A stretch of 64,000 bases of DNA from Nocardia amikacinitolerans NBRC 108937 (GTDB taxonomy: Bacteria; Actinomycetota; Actinomycetes; Mycobacteriales; Mycobacteriaceae), in contig NZ_BDAU01000010.1 of assembly GCF_001612615.1 (NCBI RefSeq), forward strand, positions 1 through 64,000. The letters run 5' to 3'. The notes under the pieces are model-generated. The model made no database searches. It saw nothing but the letters and a program-made list of their open reading frames with translations, and was not told the DNA's origin. Of the stretch, positions 1 to 7,975 are shown one piece after another (position 1 is the first letter of the stretch; every line of letters begins with the position of its first letter). The position numbers and the translations under genes were made by a program.

Positions 1-1314
1 GCTGGCAGGGCGGTCAGTACGTCACGCAAAATCGCCGCGCCCTCGGCGATTTCGGCCTCGGTGACCACACAGGGCGGCGCGACGTGAATGCGGTTGTCTG
101 CCAGGAACGGCAGGTAGCCCCTGGCGATCAGATCGGATTTGACGCGCGCCATGGTGGCCGCCGACACGGGTTCGCGGGTGGCGCGATCGGCGACGAGTTC
201 GAGGGCCCAGAACACGCCTTCGCCGCGCACCTCGCCGATCACCGGGCAGTCGTCGGCCAGTTCCGCGAGCGCCGGACCGAGCACCGTGCGGCCGATGCGT
301 TCGGCATGGGCGACGATGCCCTCGTCGGCCATCACGTCGAGGGCGGCCACGATCGACGCCGCGGCAAGCGGGTGCCCGCTGTAGGTGAGGCCGCCGGGGA
401 AGACGACGTCGTCGAAGGTGCGGGCGATCGCGTCGGAGATGACGACGCCGCCCACGGGGACGTAGCCGGAGTTGACGCCCTTGGCGAAGGTGATCAGATC
501 GGGCGTCACGTCGTAGCCGTCGAACGCGAACCACCGTCCGGTGCGGCCGAATCCGCACATCACCTCGTCGAGGATCAGCACGATGCCGTACCGGTCGGCG
601 ATGGCGCGCACGCCGGCGAGGTAGCCCGGCGGCGGCACCAGGATGCCCGCGGTGCCCGGCACGGTCTCCAGCAGGATCGCCGCGATGGTCGAGGGTCCTT
701 CGCACTCCACGACCCGCTCCAGGTGCCGCAGCGCCGCGTTCGCTCTCCTCCTCGGGGGTGCTCGCCCAGAACTCGCTGCGATACAGGTAGGGGCCGAAGA
801 AATGGACATGGCCGCGGGCGTATTCGTTCGGCATCCGCCGCCAATCGCCGGTCGCGACGACGGCCGCGCCGGTGTTGCCGTGGTAGGAGCGGTAGGTGGA
901 GAGCACCTTGTCGCGGCCGGTGTGCAGGCGCGCCAGCCGGATGGCGTTCTCGTTGGCGTCCGCGCCGCCGTTGGTGAAGAACACCTTGTCCATACCGTCC
1001 GGCGCCAGCGACGTGATCCGCTGGGCCGCCTCGCCGCGTCGCAGATTCGCGGTGGCCGGTCCGATGGTCGCCAGGCGCGCGGCCTGGTCGGCGATCGCGG
1101 CCGTGACCACCGGATGCTGGTGGCCGATGTTCACATTGACCATCTGGCTGGCGAAATCCAGGTACTCCCGGCCCGCGTGGTCCCACACCCGGCAGCCGCG
1201 CCCGCCCGCGAGCACCACCGGGTGCAGCGCGGCCTGCGCCGACCAGGAGTGGAACACATGGCTGCGGTCGAGTTCGTAGGCGCGCGCGTCCAAGTCGACG
1301 CGCACGGCGGTCAT
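1..1314 (-). pseudogene. Class III omega-amino acid aminotransferase, frameshifted and cut by window edge
   Basis: PLP-dependent class III aminotransferase, expected to transaminate beta-alanine or a similar omega-amino acid as the last step of the upstream pyrimidine-type pathway. From ATG 1314 the N-terminus reads well (YLDFASQMVNVNIGHQHP, then FFTNGGADANENAIRLARL and YRSYHGNTG) as far as EEESER. At about position 735 the frame then breaks. The continuation, including LILDEVMCGFGRTGRW and the PLP-lysine segment ITFAKGVNSGY, lies in the neighbouring minus frame and stays open to base 1. Removing one G at 735-738 restores a continuous family-like sequence, so this is a 1-nt frameshift or a sequencing error. 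The ATG overlaps the TGA of the LLM gene by 4 nt (ATGA), so it is the distal gene of the operon. The C-terminus lies outside the window. The family call is firm; substrate and functional state are inferred. Confidence 0.85.
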
Positions 1315-2336
1315 GCCGTCACCTTCGTCGCGGTAATGGCTTGCCGCAGTTGCGGAATGACGGTCTCACCGTAGACGCGCATGGTTTCCTCTTTGTTGTC
1401 GTGTTGCAGGTAGCCCGCGAACTGATCGACGCCGAGGTCGGCGAGCCGCCGGAGTTTGGCGATGTGCTCATCGGCGGTGCCGAGCACGCAGAACCGTTCG
1501 ACGATGTCGTCGGAGACGAAGTCGGCGTGTACGTTTCCCGCCCGGCCGTGCTGGTTGTAGTCGTAACCGGTTCGGTCCGCGATGTATTCGGTGAACGCGA
1601 GCGGCACCGCGCCGCTGGTGCCGTAGCGCGCGACGATGTCGGCGACGTGGTTGCCGACCATCCCGCCGAACCAGCGGCACTGGTCGCGCATGTGCTTGCG
1701 GTCGGTGCCGATGTACATCGGTGCGGCAACGCAGATTTTGATGGAAGCCGGGTCGCGGCCCGCCGCCTGCGCCGCTTTCCGGACGGCGCCGATCATCCAT
1801 TCGGCGATGTCGAGGTCGGCGAGTTGCAGGATGTAACCGTCCGCCACCTCGCCGGTCAACGCCAGCGCCTTCGGCCCGTAGGCGGCCACCCAGACGTCCA
1901 GTGTCGAGCCGACGCTCCACGGGAACCGCACGGTGCTGCCGCCGTATTCGACGGCGCGCGAATTGGCGAGTTCCCTGATGACGTGGATCGATTCGCGCAG
2001 TGTGCGCAGCGTGGTTGGTTTGCCGCCACCGACGCGCACCGCCGAATCGCCGCGCCCGATACCACAGATGGTCCGGTTGCCGTAGGCCTCGTTGAGCGTG
2101 GCGTACAGCGACGCCGTGACCGTCCAGTCCCTGGTCGCCGGATTGGTCACCATGGGGCCGACCATGATTCGCTTGGTCTCGTGCAGGATCTGGCTGTAGA
2201 GCACGTACGGCTCCTGCCACAGCAGGTGCGAGTCGAAGGTCCACAGGTGGCTGAACCCGTGTGCCTCGGCCAGTTTCGCCAATTGGACGGTGCGCGCCGC
2301 CGGGGGATCGCACTGTAGTACCGCTCCGAATTGCAT
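1311..2336 (-). CDS. LLM-class F420-dependent oxidoreductase (CPS_4043-like)
   Basis: Luciferase-like TIM-barrel protein of 341 aa, the usual length for bacterial LLM F420-dependent oxidoreductases. Family features are the N-terminal MQFGAVLQCDPPAARTVQLA, the segment GFSHLWTFDSHLLWQEPYVL, the cofactor-side GIGRGDSAVRVGG, and VWVAAYGPKALALTGEVADG. It most resembles the subfamily seen beside hydantoinase/dihydropyrimidinase genes, and that is where it sits: 9 nt after the dihydropyrimidinase gene, with GAGGAG ahead of its ATG, and overlapping the aminotransferase by 4 nt. The context suggests oxidation or reduction of a pyrimidine- or hydantoin-like compound or of a pathway product. The substrate and the choice of F420 over FMN are inferred from the family, not read from the sequence. 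Confidence 0.85.
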   Translation of the reverse strand: MQFGAVLQCDPPAARTVQLAKLAEAHGFSHLWTFDSHLLWQEPYVLYSQILHETKRIMVGPMVTNPATRDWTVTASLYATLNEAYGNRTICGIGRGDSAVRVGGGKPTTLRTLRESIHVIRELANSRAVEYGGSTVRFPWSVGSTLDVWVAAYGPKALALTGEVADGYILQLADLDIAEWMIGAVRKAAQAAGRDPASIKICVAAPMYIGTDRKHMRDQCRWFGGMVGNHVADIVARYGTSGAVPLAFTEYIADRTGYDYNQHGRAGNVHADFVSDDIVERFCVLGTADEHIAKLRRLADLGVDQFAGYLQHDNKEETMRVYGETVIPQLRQAITATKVTA

Positions 2337-2345
2337 GGCGTCTCC

Positions 2346-3767
2346 TCAGATCAAGTACTGGCAGGGATCGCGCCGCACGAACTGCCCGTCACCCTTGCGG
2401 CCGCGATACTCGCCCTCCGCGACCACGACCTTGCCGCGCGAGAGCACGGTGTCGACGCGGCCGTCGATCTCGTAGCCCTCCCACGCCGAGTGGTCCATGT
2501 TCATGTGGTGGGTCTTGCCGAGGCCGATGGAGGTGTGGCCGTCCGGGTCGTAGACCACGATGTCGGCGTCCGCGCCAGGGGCGAGCACGCCCTTGCGCCC
2601 GTAGAGACCGAACATGCGGGCGGGGGTGGTCGAGGTGATCTCCACCCAGCGCTCCAGGGTGATCCGGCCCTCGACGACGCCCTGGTACATCAGATCCATG
2701 CGGTGCTCGACCGTGCCGATGCCGTTGGGAATCTTGGAGAAATCGCCGATCCCCATGTCCTTCTGGCCCTTCATGCAGAAGGGGCAGTGGTCGGTGGACA
2801 CCATCTGAAGATCGTTGGTGCGCAACGCCTGCCACACCTGGTCCTGATGCTCTTCGCGGCGGGAGCGCAGCGGTGTCGAGCACACCCACTTCGCGCCCTC
2901 GAAGCCGGGCGCGCCGAGGTTGTCCTCCAGGGACAGGTACAGGTACTGCGGGCAGGTTTCGCCGAACACGTTGCGGCCACGGTCCCGAGCCGCGGCCAGC
3001 TGGGCGACGGCCTGTTTCGCCGACACGTGCACCACGTACAGCGGCGCGCCGGTGAGATCGGCGAGCATGATCGCGCGGTGCGTCGCCTCCTCCTCCAGCT
3101 GCCAGGCGCGCGCGATGCCGTGGTAGTAGGGGTCGGTCTTGCCCTCGGCCAGCAGTTGCTCGACGAGAACGTCGATGGCGGGCCCGTTCTCGGCGTGCAT
3201 CATGGTGAGCAGACCGGTGTTCGCGCCGATCTGCATGGCGCGCAGGATTTGCGCGTCGTCGCTGTAGAAGACGCCGGGGTAGGCCATGAAGAGCTTGAAA
3301 CTGGTGATGCCCTCGTCCGGCAGCCTGCGCAGCGCGGCCAGCGACTCGTCATTGACGTCACCGATGATCTGGTGGAACGAATAGTCGACCGCGCACTGGC
3401 CCGACGCCATCTTGTGCCAGGTGTCCAACGAATCCTGCACCCGCTCACCGAACTTCTGCACCGCGAAGTCGATGATGGTGGTGGTGCCGCCCCACGCGGC
3501 GGCCCTGGTGCCGCTCTCGAAATCGTCGGAAGCCGTTGTGCCGCCGAATGGCATCGACATGTGGGTGTGCGCGTCGATACCGCCAGGAATGACGTATTTG
3601 CCGGTCGCGTCGACGACGGTGTCCACCGTTTCGGCCAGGTTCGCGCCGAGCGCCGTCGTGCCCGGCTCCAGCAGTGCGACGATGCGTTCGCCGTCGACCA
3701 GGATGTCGGCCGCGCCGCGCCCGGTCGCCGAGACGACCGTTCCTCCGGTGATCAGTGTGGTAGCCAT
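2346..3767 (-). CDS. hydA: Dihydropyrimidinase / hydantoinase
   Basis: Zinc amidohydrolase that opens dihydrouracil, dihydrothymine or 5-substituted hydantoins to N-carbamoyl beta-(or alpha-)amino acids. It has 473 aa, normal for the family. Visible motifs are the metal-binding DAHTHMSMPFGG, the GTTTIIDFA strand, SFKLFMAYPGVF with the lysine expected to be carbamylated, MMHAENG, VHVSAKQAV, and the metal-ligand region STDHCPFC near residue 315. The ATG at 3767 has AGGAG 7 nt upstream and follows the nitrilase-type gene by 13 nt. The gene order beta-ureidopropionase, dihydropyrimidinase, LLM enzyme, aminotransferase matches reductive pyrimidine catabolism. A dihydropyrimidine dehydrogenase is not in the window, so hydantoin use cannot be excluded. 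Confidence 0.93.
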   Translation of the reverse strand: MATTLITGGTVVSATGRGAADILVDGERIVALLEPGTTALGANLAETVDTVVDATGKYVIPGGIDAHTHMSMPFGGTTASDDFESGTRAAAWGGTTTIIDFAVQKFGERVQDSLDTWHKMASGQCAVDYSFHQIIGDVNDESLAALRRLPDEGITSFKLFMAYPGVFYSDDAQILRAMQIGANTGLLTMMHAENGPAIDVLVEQLLAEGKTDPYYHGIARAWQLEEEATHRAIMLADLTGAPLYVVHVSAKQAVAQLAAARDRGRNVFGETCPQYLYLSLEDNLGAPGFEGAKWVCSTPLRSRREEHQDQVWQALRTNDLQMVSTDHCPFCMKGQKDMGIGDFSKIPNGIGTVEHRMDLMYQGVVEGRITLERWVEITSTTPARMFGLYGRKGVLAPGADADIVVYDPDGHTSIGLGKTHHMNMDHSAWEGYEIDGRVDTVLSRGKVVVAEGEYRGRKGDGQFVRRDPCQYLI

Positions 3768-3780
3768 GATCGCTCCTGGT

Positions 3781-4629
3781 TCAGGGCGCCACGATGGCGT
3801 CGTAGGAATCCGGTCGCCGATCCCGATAGAACTGCCAGTCGCCGCGTACTTCGCGCACCAGGTCCAGATCGAGGTCTCGGATCAGCAGTTCGTCGGTGTC
3901 GGTGGAGGCCCGTTCGCCGACGTAGACGCCGCGCGGGTCGACGAAATACGAAGTGCCGTAGAAGGTCACGGCGTCGTCGCCGAACTCCTCGGTCTCCGTG
4001 CCGATCCGGTTGTTCGCGCCGATGAAGTACTGGTTCGCGGCCGCCGCAGCGGGCTGCTCGAGCTCCCAAAGCCGTTCGGACAAGCCCGGTTTGGTGGCCG
4101 ATGGATTGAAAACGAGCTCCGCCCCAGCCAATCCGTAGGCGCGCCAGCCCTCCGGGAAGTGCCGGTCGTAGCAGATGTAGACGCCGACCTTGCCCACGGC
4201 GGTGTCGAAGACGGGATAGCCCAGGTTGCCAGGCCGGAAGTAGAACTTCTCCCAGAAACCGGACAGCTGAGGGATGTGGTGCTTGCGGTATTTGCCCAGG
4301 TAGCTGCCGTCGGCGTCGATTACCGCGGCGGTGTTGTAGAGCACGCCGGGCTGGTCTTCCTCGTACACCGGAAGCACCATCACCATCCGGTGCTCCCTGG
4401 CCAGTTCCGCGAACCGTTCCGTGGTCGGCCCCGGCACGGATTCGGCGTACTCGTAGTACTTCTTGTCCTGCACGTTGCCGAAATACGGTCCGTAGAACAG
4501 TTCTTGGAAGCAGATGACCTGCACGCCCGCGGCGGCGGCCTGCTCGACGAAACCCTCGTGCTTGGCCAGCATCGACTTCTTGTCGCCGGTCCACGTCGCC
4601 TGGGTGATGGCGGCCTTGATTGTCGTCAC
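3781..4629 (-). CDS. Nitrilase-superfamily N-carbamoyl-beta-alanine amidohydrolase (beta-ureidopropionase)
   Basis: C-N hydrolase expected to split the N-carbamoyl amino acid made by dihydropyrimidinase into an amino acid, CO2 and ammonia. It has 282 aa. The catalytic triad is visible: Glu in CFQELFYGPYF (about residue 43), Lys in LGKYRKHHIP (about 116) and Cys in VYICYDRHFPEGW (about 150). PSATKPGLSERLWELEQP and GANNRIGTE are typical of the beta-ureidopropionase/AguB branch. It is the first gene of the operon; the 105-nt gap to the divergent MocR gene holds a palindrome. The downstream order supports a role in pyrimidine breakdown. A putrescine-pathway AguB role is a less likely alternative because no agmatine deiminase is present. 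Confidence 0.88.
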   Translation of the reverse strand: MTTIKAAITQATWTGDKKSMLAKHEGFVEQAAAAGVQVICFQELFYGPYFGNVQDKKYYEYAESVPGPTTERFAELAREHRMVMVLPVYEEDQPGVLYNTAAVIDADGSYLGKYRKHHIPQLSGFWEKFYFRPGNLGYPVFDTAVGKVGVYICYDRHFPEGWRAYGLAGAELVFNPSATKPGLSERLWELEQPAAAAANQYFIGANNRIGTETEEFGDDAVTFYGTSYFVDPRGVYVGERASTDTDELLIRDLDLDLVREVRGDWQFYRDRRPDSYDAIVAP

Positions 4630-4659
4630 CTGTCGATCTCCCTACCGAAGTTGGTTATG

Positions 4660-4675
4660 TTATCTTCGAAGGTAA
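4660..4675. promoter_or_regulatory. Candidate MocR operator between divergent genes
   Basis: TTATCTTCGAAGGTAA is a 16-bp inverted repeat with a single mismatched pair, centred on TTCGAA. It lies 30 nt upstream of the beta-ureidopropionase ATG and 60 nt upstream of the MocR GTG, in a locally AT-rich patch. A half-site-like CCGAAG occurs at 4645-4650. The position suits control of the operon and autoregulation by the MocR protein; binding is inferred. Confidence 0.5.
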
Positions 4676-4734
4676 ACATTTCCTGAATATTTCAGTCGGT
4701 GCCGAAAGTGTAAATCTCGCGAGGTGATCGAGGC

Positions 4735-6111
4735 GTGGAAACGAACGACCGAATCCAGATCGATGACCCGACTCCCGCGGGGATCGCGGGCGCCATCGCC
4801 CGCCTGATCACCAGCGGCAAGCTCCGCGCGGGTGACCGGCTGCCGACGGTGCGGGAGCTGTCGAGCCGCCTCGGGGTCAGTCCCGCGACCGTGAGCCACG
4901 GCTGGCGGGCCCTGGCGCAGGCCGGGCTGGTGGTGTCTCGCGGTCGGAGCGGCACGTTCGTCGCCGACGGCGGGGCACGGCCCGCGTCGTCCCGGACCGA
5001 CAGCATGACCCGTGGCGCGAGCTCCGCCCGGCTGGACCTCTCGCTCGGCACACCCGATCCGGCGCTGCTGCCCGAGATCGGATCGATCTTGTCCCGGCTG
5101 GCCCTCAACGCCGAGACCACCGACTACCACCAGGCGCCGGTGGTTCCCGAGCTCGGGCGGTTGTTACAGGCGGACTGGCCCACCGGGTCCGGCGCGCTGA
5201 CCGTCGTCGACGGCGCCATGGACGCGGTCGCCCGCAGCCTGCAGGCCGTCGTCCGATTCGGTGATCGGGTGATCGTCGAGGACCCCACCTTCCCGCACAT
5301 CCTCGACTATCTGGAATCCATTGGCGCGCAGATCGTTCCGGTGCGAATGGACGCGGAAGGGGTGCTGCCCGACGAATTCGCGCGGGCGGTGGCGACCGGC
5401 GCGACCGCGGCGGTCCTGCAACCGCGCGCGCAGAATCCCACCGGCGCGTCGATGAGCACCGAGCGCGCCGAGGAACTCGTCGCGATCCTGCGCCGCGGCG
5501 AGCACCGCTGCATGATCATCGAGGACGACCACTCCGGCGCAGTCGTCCCCGCCGAGGACATCAGCCTCGGCCGCTGGCTGCCCGACCGCGTGCTGCATGT
5601 GCGCAGCTACTCCAAATCGCACGGTCCCGACCTGCGGATCGCGGCGCTGTCCGGCCCGGAGGAGATCATCGACCGCATCGTCGCCACCCGCGTCCTCGGG
5701 CCGGGCTGGACGCCGCGCATCCTGCAGCGTCTGCTGCACGAGATGCTGCGCGACGACACGGTCACCCGCACGGTCGACCACGCGCGCGAGCAGTATCAGG
5801 TCCGCCGTCGCGCCCTCGCCGACGCGCTGCGGCGCCACGGCGCACAGCTCGCCGAAGGGCAGGGCCTCAACGCCTGGTTGCCGGTCGCCGACGAGCGCAC
5901 GGCCCTGATTCACTTGGCGGCCAACGGAATACGTGTCGCACCCGGAGGTCCGTTCTTCGTGGCCGATCGCGGTCACCCGGAAGCGGTGCGCGTCACCATC
6001 GCGCCGCTCTCCTGCGGCATCGACGAGGTGGCCGCCGCACTCGCCTTGGCCGCCCGCCCCCGGCAGTCGGAGTACTTCTCGCTCGATCCGGGATCGCGGA
6101 ACGGTGGATAG
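4735..6111 (+). CDS. MocR-type GntR/aminotransferase transcriptional regulator
   Basis: Fusion of an N-terminal GntR winged helix (residues about 10-75: GAIARLITSGKLRAGDRLPT, RELSSRLGVSPATVSHGWRA) to a fold-type I aminotransferase-like domain (about 95-450). The PLP-site segments are QNPTGASMS, IEDDHSG and VRSYSKSHGPDLRIA, where the Lys of SKSHGPD is the expected Schiff-base residue. Its 458 aa is typical of MocR proteins, which sense PLP, an amino acid or an amine. The GTG at 4735 is the start that leaves room for a promoter; it is divergent from the pyrimidine operon across the 4660-4675 palindrome. It is probably the pathway-specific regulator, by context. Confidence 0.88.
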   Translation: METNDRIQIDDPTPAGIAGAIARLITSGKLRAGDRLPTVRELSSRLGVSPATVSHGWRALAQAGLVVSRGRSGTFVADGGARPASSRTDSMTRGASSARLDLSLGTPDPALLPEIGSILSRLALNAETTDYHQAPVVPELGRLLQADWPTGSGALTVVDGAMDAVARSLQAVVRFGDRVIVEDPTFPHILDYLESIGAQIVPVRMDAEGVLPDEFARAVATGATAAVLQPRAQNPTGASMSTERAEELVAILRRGEHRCMIIEDDHSGAVVPAEDISLGRWLPDRVLHVRSYSKSHGPDLRIAALSGPEEIIDRIVATRVLGPGWTPRILQRLLHEMLRDDTVTRTVDHAREQYQVRRRALADALRRHGAQLAEGQGLNAWLPVADERTALIHLAANGIRVAPGGPFFVADRGHPEAVRVTIAPLSCGIDEVAAALALAARPRQSEYFSLDPGSRNGG

Positions 6112-6120
6112 CGCCGAGGC

Positions 6121-6570
6121 TCAGGCCGGGTCCGGCACCCGATCTCGCTTCGCGCTCGACAGATCTCGCTTGCGCGCCGCGAGGACGACGAGCGCCCCGG
6201 CGACGGTTCCCGCGAAGTACGGGGAGGGTACGAGCAGGATGCCGCCGAGTAAGCACCAGGCCGCAAGACTCCAGCCGACCCAAGCCGGAACAGGCACCCC
6301 GCGCCCCGTGAGATGCCAAGTGAGACAGCCCAACAGAATCAGCGGCACGGCGAAGCTGCCGGGGCCGGCCCAAAAGGTCAGCGCGTTCTGCGCGGACTCG
6401 ACCGTCTCCTCCTCGTCGCTGAGTCCGAGCGGGACGGCCGCCCACACTCCGCGATCCACCCAGCCGGTGATGTCGCTCCACGCGGAGAGTGCCAACAAGA
6501 TGAGATGACCGGTGCCGAGGACGATCATGATCCCGCTCGCCCAGCGGAGCAACGACTTTCCGGCGTTCAC
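6121..6570 (-). CDS. DUF6463-like four-helix membrane protein
   Basis: Small hydrophobic protein of about 149 aa from the GTG at 6570 (VNAGKSLLRWASG). Four membrane segments can be seen: IMIVLGTGHLILLALSAW, a segment around FWAGPGSFAVPLILLGCLTW, VPAWVGWSLAAWCLLGGILL, and AGTVAGALVVLAA, followed by a charged C-terminal tail. Similar proteins occur beside TetR genes in actinobacteria. The frame is open further upstream to 6675, but that extension crosses the palindromic operator and reads like non-coding sequence, so the GTG preceded by GAGGTC is preferred. It is divergent from the TetR gene and probably repressed by it. The function is unknown; resemblance to DUF6463 is by eye. Confidence 0.65.
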   Translation of the reverse strand: MNAGKSLLRWASGIMIVLGTGHLILLALSAWSDITGWVDRGVWAAVPLGLSDEEETVESAQNALTFWAGPGSFAVPLILLGCLTWHLTGRGVPVPAWVGWSLAAWCLLGGILLVPSPYFAGTVAGALVVLAARKRDLSSAKRDRVPDPA

Positions 6571-6578
6571 AGGTTCGA

Positions 6579-6635
6579 CCTCTCGTTTATACGGCCCCGT
6601 ACGGTTCGTTTGTACGGTACCGTATAAACGAGAGG
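6579..6635. promoter_or_regulatory. Nested palindromic TetR operator
   Basis: A 16-bp perfect inverted repeat (CCTCTCGTTTATACGG at 6579-6594 and its complement at 6620-6635) encloses two further palindromes, CCGTACGG (6597-6604) and TACGGTACCGTA (6613-6624). It fills the space between the DUF6463-like gene and the divergent tetR gene, overlapping the likely promoters of both. The layout is typical of a TetR-family autoregulatory operator with two dimer sites. Confidence 0.75.
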
Positions 6636-6664
6636 CGATCAATGGAGGTGACCTGATTCCCGCT

Positions 6665-7207
6665 GTGCCCCGCACGCCACGTGCCCGCTGGATAGCGGCG
6701 GGTCTCGACGCGCTCGCCGAAGGGGGACCCGACGCGGTCCGCGTCGAAACGCTCGCCGCCGCACTGGGAGTGACGAAGGGCGGGTTCTACGGGCACTTCG
6801 ACGGCCGTGCCGCGTTTATCGCGGAGATGCTCGACGAGTGGGAACGCCGCCACATCACGGAGGTCATCGCCGAAGCCGACGCCGAGGGCGGTGATGCGGC
6901 CGACCGTATTCGGCGCGTGGGTCAACTGACGTTCTCCGAGGACTTGCACCGGATCGACCTGGCGATCCGGGCTTGGGCCAACCGCGACGAGTCCGTCGCC
7001 GCGCGGCTGCGGCGCATCGACAACCGGCGAATGGACTTCCTGCGCACGATGTTCGACGAGTTCCTCGACGATCCCGACGAGATCGAGGCGCGGTGCATGC
7101 TGACCTTCGCGCTGGCCATCGGCCGCCACTTCATCGTCGCGGACCATCCCGGGTACACGAAGCTCGAAGCGATTCAGCTTGCGGGGGAGTACCTTTTGCG
7201 TCCGTAG
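6665..7207 (+). CDS. TetR-family transcriptional regulator
   Basis: One-component regulator of about 180 aa. The N-terminal helix-turn-helix is clear (RWIAAGLDALAEGGPDAVRV, ETLAAALGVTKGGFYGHFDG), followed by an all-helical ligand/dimerisation domain. Start choice: the frame is open from 6512, but GGAGGTGA at 6644-6651 and the operator place initiation later. GTG 6665 is the first conventional start; CTG 6653 would have tighter spacing to the Shine-Dalgarno. It is divergent from the membrane protein across a strong palindrome and so is probably its repressor and its own. The ligand is not predictable. Confidence 0.85.
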   Translation: MPRTPRARWIAAGLDALAEGGPDAVRVETLAAALGVTKGGFYGHFDGRAAFIAEMLDEWERRHITEVIAEADAEGGDAADRIRRVGQLTFSEDLHRIDLAIRAWANRDESVAARLRRIDNRRMDFLRTMFDEFLDDPDEIEARCMLTFALAIGRHFIVADHPGYTKLEAIQLAGEYLLRP

Positions 7208-7299
7208 TGTCGCGCGGGTCTGTCGGGTTCCTTCCGCGGATTCACGTCGACGTAGCGTCGGCGGCCGCGGAGCCGTTGCGACAATTTCGGCACGCCGAC

Positions 7300-7968
7300 T
7301 CAGAACGGATACTCGGCGTACGCTTCTCCCGCGAACCACGTGCGCGCGTGCTGACGCAACCGCCTGCTGTAGACGGCGTGATCGAAAAGCGCCGTGTAGG
7401 TCGGGAATTCCGTTCGGAGGAGCCCAGCCATGTCGGCCAGGTAGACATCGAAACCGGGATACATCAGGCCGACGAACGGAAGGTCGTCGACGTCCAGGGC
7501 GAGGACGGGATATTCGCCCTCCGAATCCGGTTCACCGACGGCGAGGAACCGACGCGAATCCGAGCCGCCCGGCAGCAGGAAGCACTCGTCGAAACGCTCG
7601 GCGAGCGGGGCGTAACACTCGGCCCATGGCTCGCCGAGCTCGGCGAGCACCAGTTCGTCGAGCCGCCGTGGTGCGAAGCCGCCGTCCTCGTCGAACCAGT
7701 CGTAGCGCTCCAGCAAGCCGACGTCGAAGGCCAGCCACGTCCGCAGGCTCGGCGGCAGCGGCCGCCCGGACGGAAAAACCATTTCCGCCAACACATCCGA
7801 CGCCACCCGTCGCGGCGTGCCGACCACCCACGGCACCTGCTGGTGCGAGAGTGCGGAAGCTCCGGGGTCTCGCCGCACCGCCTCGATCACCCGCTCCGTC
7901 AAGGCCGCTCCGTGCGCGGAGCTTCCGTCGATCACCATGCCGCGGAAGGTAACAGGTCGCGCCGACAT
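7300..7968 (-). CDS. Hypothetical protein, weakly SUKH (SMI1/KNR4)-like
   Basis: Soluble acidic protein of about 222 aa that I do not recognise with certainty. The segment GGSDSRRFLAVGEPDSEGEY, then LALDVDDLPFVGLMYPGFDV and a final LADMAGLL helix, recalls the strand pattern of SMI1/KNR4 (SUKH) proteins, which bind partner proteins and often serve as toxin immunity proteins. No toxin gene is adjacent. ATG 7968 is chosen because earlier starts run into the LysR gene, whose stop lies 8 nt upstream; ATG 7938 is possible. It may be co-transcribed with that LysR gene. Confidence 0.6.
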   Translation of the reverse strand: MSARPVTFRGMVIDGSSAHGAALTERVIEAVRRDPGASALSHQQVPWVVGTPRRVASDVLAEMVFPSGRPLPPSLRTWLAFDVGLLERYDWFDEDGGFAPRRLDELVLAELGEPWAECYAPLAERFDECFLLPGGSDSRRFLAVGEPDSEGEYPVLALDVDDLPFVGLMYPGFDVYLADMAGLLRTEFPTYTALFDHAVYSRRLRQHARTWFAGEAYAEYPF

Positions 7969-7975
7969 CGGTGGG

